A stretch of 41,811 nucleotides of DNA from Acidobacteriota bacterium (lineage in GTDB: Bacteria > Actinomycetota > Acidimicrobiia > Acidimicrobiales > Ilumatobacteraceae): NCBI GenBank assembly GCA_018970175.1, contig JAGWWV010000014.1, positions 1 to 41,811 of the forward strand. Reading direction: 5' to 3'. The notes beneath the pieces were generated by a model. The model saw only the letters and a list, made by a program, of their open reading frames with translations. It was not told the DNA's origin and ran no database searches. Below, in pieces: positions 41,117 through 41,811 of the stretch; position 1 is the first letter of the stretch; each line of letters begins with the position of its first letter. A program made the translations under genes and the position numbers.

Positions 41117-41410
41117 GGTTGGTGCTCTTATTTCAGGGCGGAAATCGATTGGTTCAACTGAATCAGCATGACGATGAGGCCGACCGACACCGTGATAGAC
41201 GATGCGACCAGGACGCGGATCGTGTTCCGGATGCTCTTGAACCCTTCTCGCATCTCGATTTCGAGCCGATTGAGGTCGGCCGTGCGTGCGACGTCGCTCC
41301 AGCCGCTGGGCGGCAGGTGTTCCATCAGTGAGTTCGCCACGACGTCTCCGAGGGTGTTGCGCAGTCCGAGGTGCATCTCGAACCGCTGGGCTTCGCTGAT
41401 CGCCATCTTA
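41117..41410. repeat. Tandem duplication, unit A
   Basis: This unit and 41497-41811 are direct copies. The part 41281-41410 is identical, base for base, to 41682-41811 (130 bp); the rest differs by point changes and one 21-bp indel. Each unit holds one gene on the minus strand. Confidence 0.95.
41128..41406 (-). CDS. Small coiled-coil, C-terminal membrane-anchor protein, copy A
   Basis: The 92-residue product has a soluble N-terminal part (MAISEAQRFEMHLGLRNTLG onward), a short amphipathic/coiled-coil segment (LNRLEIEMREGFKSIRN, about residues 44-60) and one membrane segment near the C-terminus (LVASSITVSVGLIVMLIQL). This tail-anchored layout resembles DUF1640-like proteins, but the match is only topological. 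ATG 41406 has a strong GGAGGT site upstream. The gene converges with the nucleotidyltransferase gene. It lacks one heptad present in copy B. Confidence 0.8.
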   Translation of the reverse strand: MAISEAQRFEMHLGLRNTLGDVVANSLMEHLPPSGWSDVARTADLNRLEIEMREGFKSIRNTIRVLVASSITVSVGLIVMLIQLNQSISALK

Positions 41411-41496
41411 AACCTCCAAGGTCATTTCGCTTGGTGGAATGTGTGCGTGGGGTGCTGAATTTCGACCCACGGTTTCGGCCAAATTGGCGGGGTCTC
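41411..41496. other. Spacer between the two duplicated units
   Basis: This stretch holds the ribosome-binding site of copy A (GGAGGT on the minus strand) and otherwise no gene, hairpin or clear promoter. Confidence 0.6.
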
Positions 41497-41811
41497 GGTT
41501 GGTGCGCTTACTTCAGGGCGGAAATCGATTGGTTCAACTGAATCAGCATGACGATGAGGCCGAGCGACACCGTGATGGCGGATGCGACCAGGAAGCGGAT
41601 CGTGTTCCGGATGCTCTTGAACCCTTCTCGCAATTCGATTTCGAGCCGGTCCATGCGGGCATTCACTCGATCGATGTCACTCGTGCGTGCGACGTCGCTC
41701 CAGCCGCTGGGCGGCAGGTGTTCCATCAGTGAGTTCGCCACGACGTCTCCGAGGGTGTTGCGCAGTCCGAGGTGCATCTCGAACCGCTGGGCTTCGCTGA
41801 TCGCCATCTTA
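41497..41811. repeat. Tandem duplication, unit B (runs to the window edge)
   Basis: Identical to unit A over its last 130 bases up to the end of the window, so the repeat may continue beyond it and further copies are possible. Confidence 0.93.
41508..41807 (-). CDS. Small coiled-coil, C-terminal membrane-anchor protein, copy B
   Basis: The 99-residue product is identical to copy A over the first 42 residues and differs mainly by seven extra residues in the coiled coil (IDRVNARMDRLEIELREG), with a membrane segment FLVASAITVSLGLIVMLIQL near the end. Seven residues is exactly one heptad, so the coiled-coil register is kept. The start ATG lies 5 bases from the window edge, so its upstream region is not visible. 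Function unknown. Confidence 0.8.
   Translation of the reverse strand: MAISEAQRFEMHLGLRNTLGDVVANSLMEHLPPSGWSDVARTSDIDRVNARMDRLEIELREGFKSIRNTIRFLVASAITVSLGLIVMLIQLNQSISALK

Noticed and set aside
41119-41732. Two similar plus-strand frames in the tandem duplication
   Set aside because: They are antisense images of the minus-strand genes, which have the ribosome-binding site and sensible protein features.

Overview
The window looks like chromosomal DNA of a high-GC actinobacterium, most likely class Acidimicrobiia (an Ilumatobacter-like lineage; this placement is inference from gene order and protein style). The support is the actinobacterial order tig-clpP-clpX-folC-ndk-mreBCD-pbp2-rodA-rne-rplU-rpmA-obgE-proB, frequent GTG/TTG starts, many 1-4 bp NTGA gene overlaps, and -10 hexamers placed only 6-11 nt before start codons, as expected for leaderless mRNAs. 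No rRNA, insertion sequence, prophage or CRISPR array was seen. Coding density is very high and no gene-free stretch exceeds 300 bases.

Layout. (1) 46-5831, minus strand: a complete oligopeptide/nickel-type ABC importer (binding protein, two permeases, two ATPases) with a promoter, a palindrome at the start of transcription and a hairpin between the binding-protein and permease genes. (2) 5884-6952, minus strand: upp, tRNA-Pro(TGG) and a small conserved protein. (3) 7006-13139: protein quality control (trigger factor with a histidine-rich tail, ClpP, ClpX), folate (folC) and nucleotide (ndk) genes, then mreB. (4) 13156-18244: the elongasome genes mreC (with a large Thr-rich insert), mreD, pbp2 and rodA. 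(5) 18347-24271: RNase E/G, ribosomal proteins L21 and L27, an opposite-strand dGTPase-like gene, obgE and proB; murJ converges on proB. (6) 25881-31082: a MoxR ATPase / VWA protein pair, a histidine phosphatase, an SDR dehydrogenase and a GMC-type flavoprotein. (7) 31104-35088: metallo-hydrolase, SURF1, an aminoglycoside-phosphotransferase-like kinase, a DUF4262 protein and a SET-domain protein. (8) 35131-38777: a SAM-sensing riboswitch followed by metX, two small proteins and two tandem EamA/DMT transporters, closely packed as one apparent operon. (9) 38815-41811: a second SDR, a small membrane protein in a well-delimited single-gene unit, tRNA-Gly(GCC), a two-gene module of a 57-aa protein and an AbiEii-like nucleotidyltransferase (possible toxin-antitoxin), and a tandem duplication of a coiled-coil/membrane protein gene that runs to the window edge.

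How the genes work together: regions 3-5 join chaperone/protease, cell-wall elongation and ribosome assembly genes, a familiar actinobacterial growth cluster, but here with only one clpP and no valS between clpX and folC. The least ordinary parts are the MreC insert, the altered G4 motif of ObgE, the SAM-riboswitch metX/exporter operon and the accessory block after 39.7 kb.
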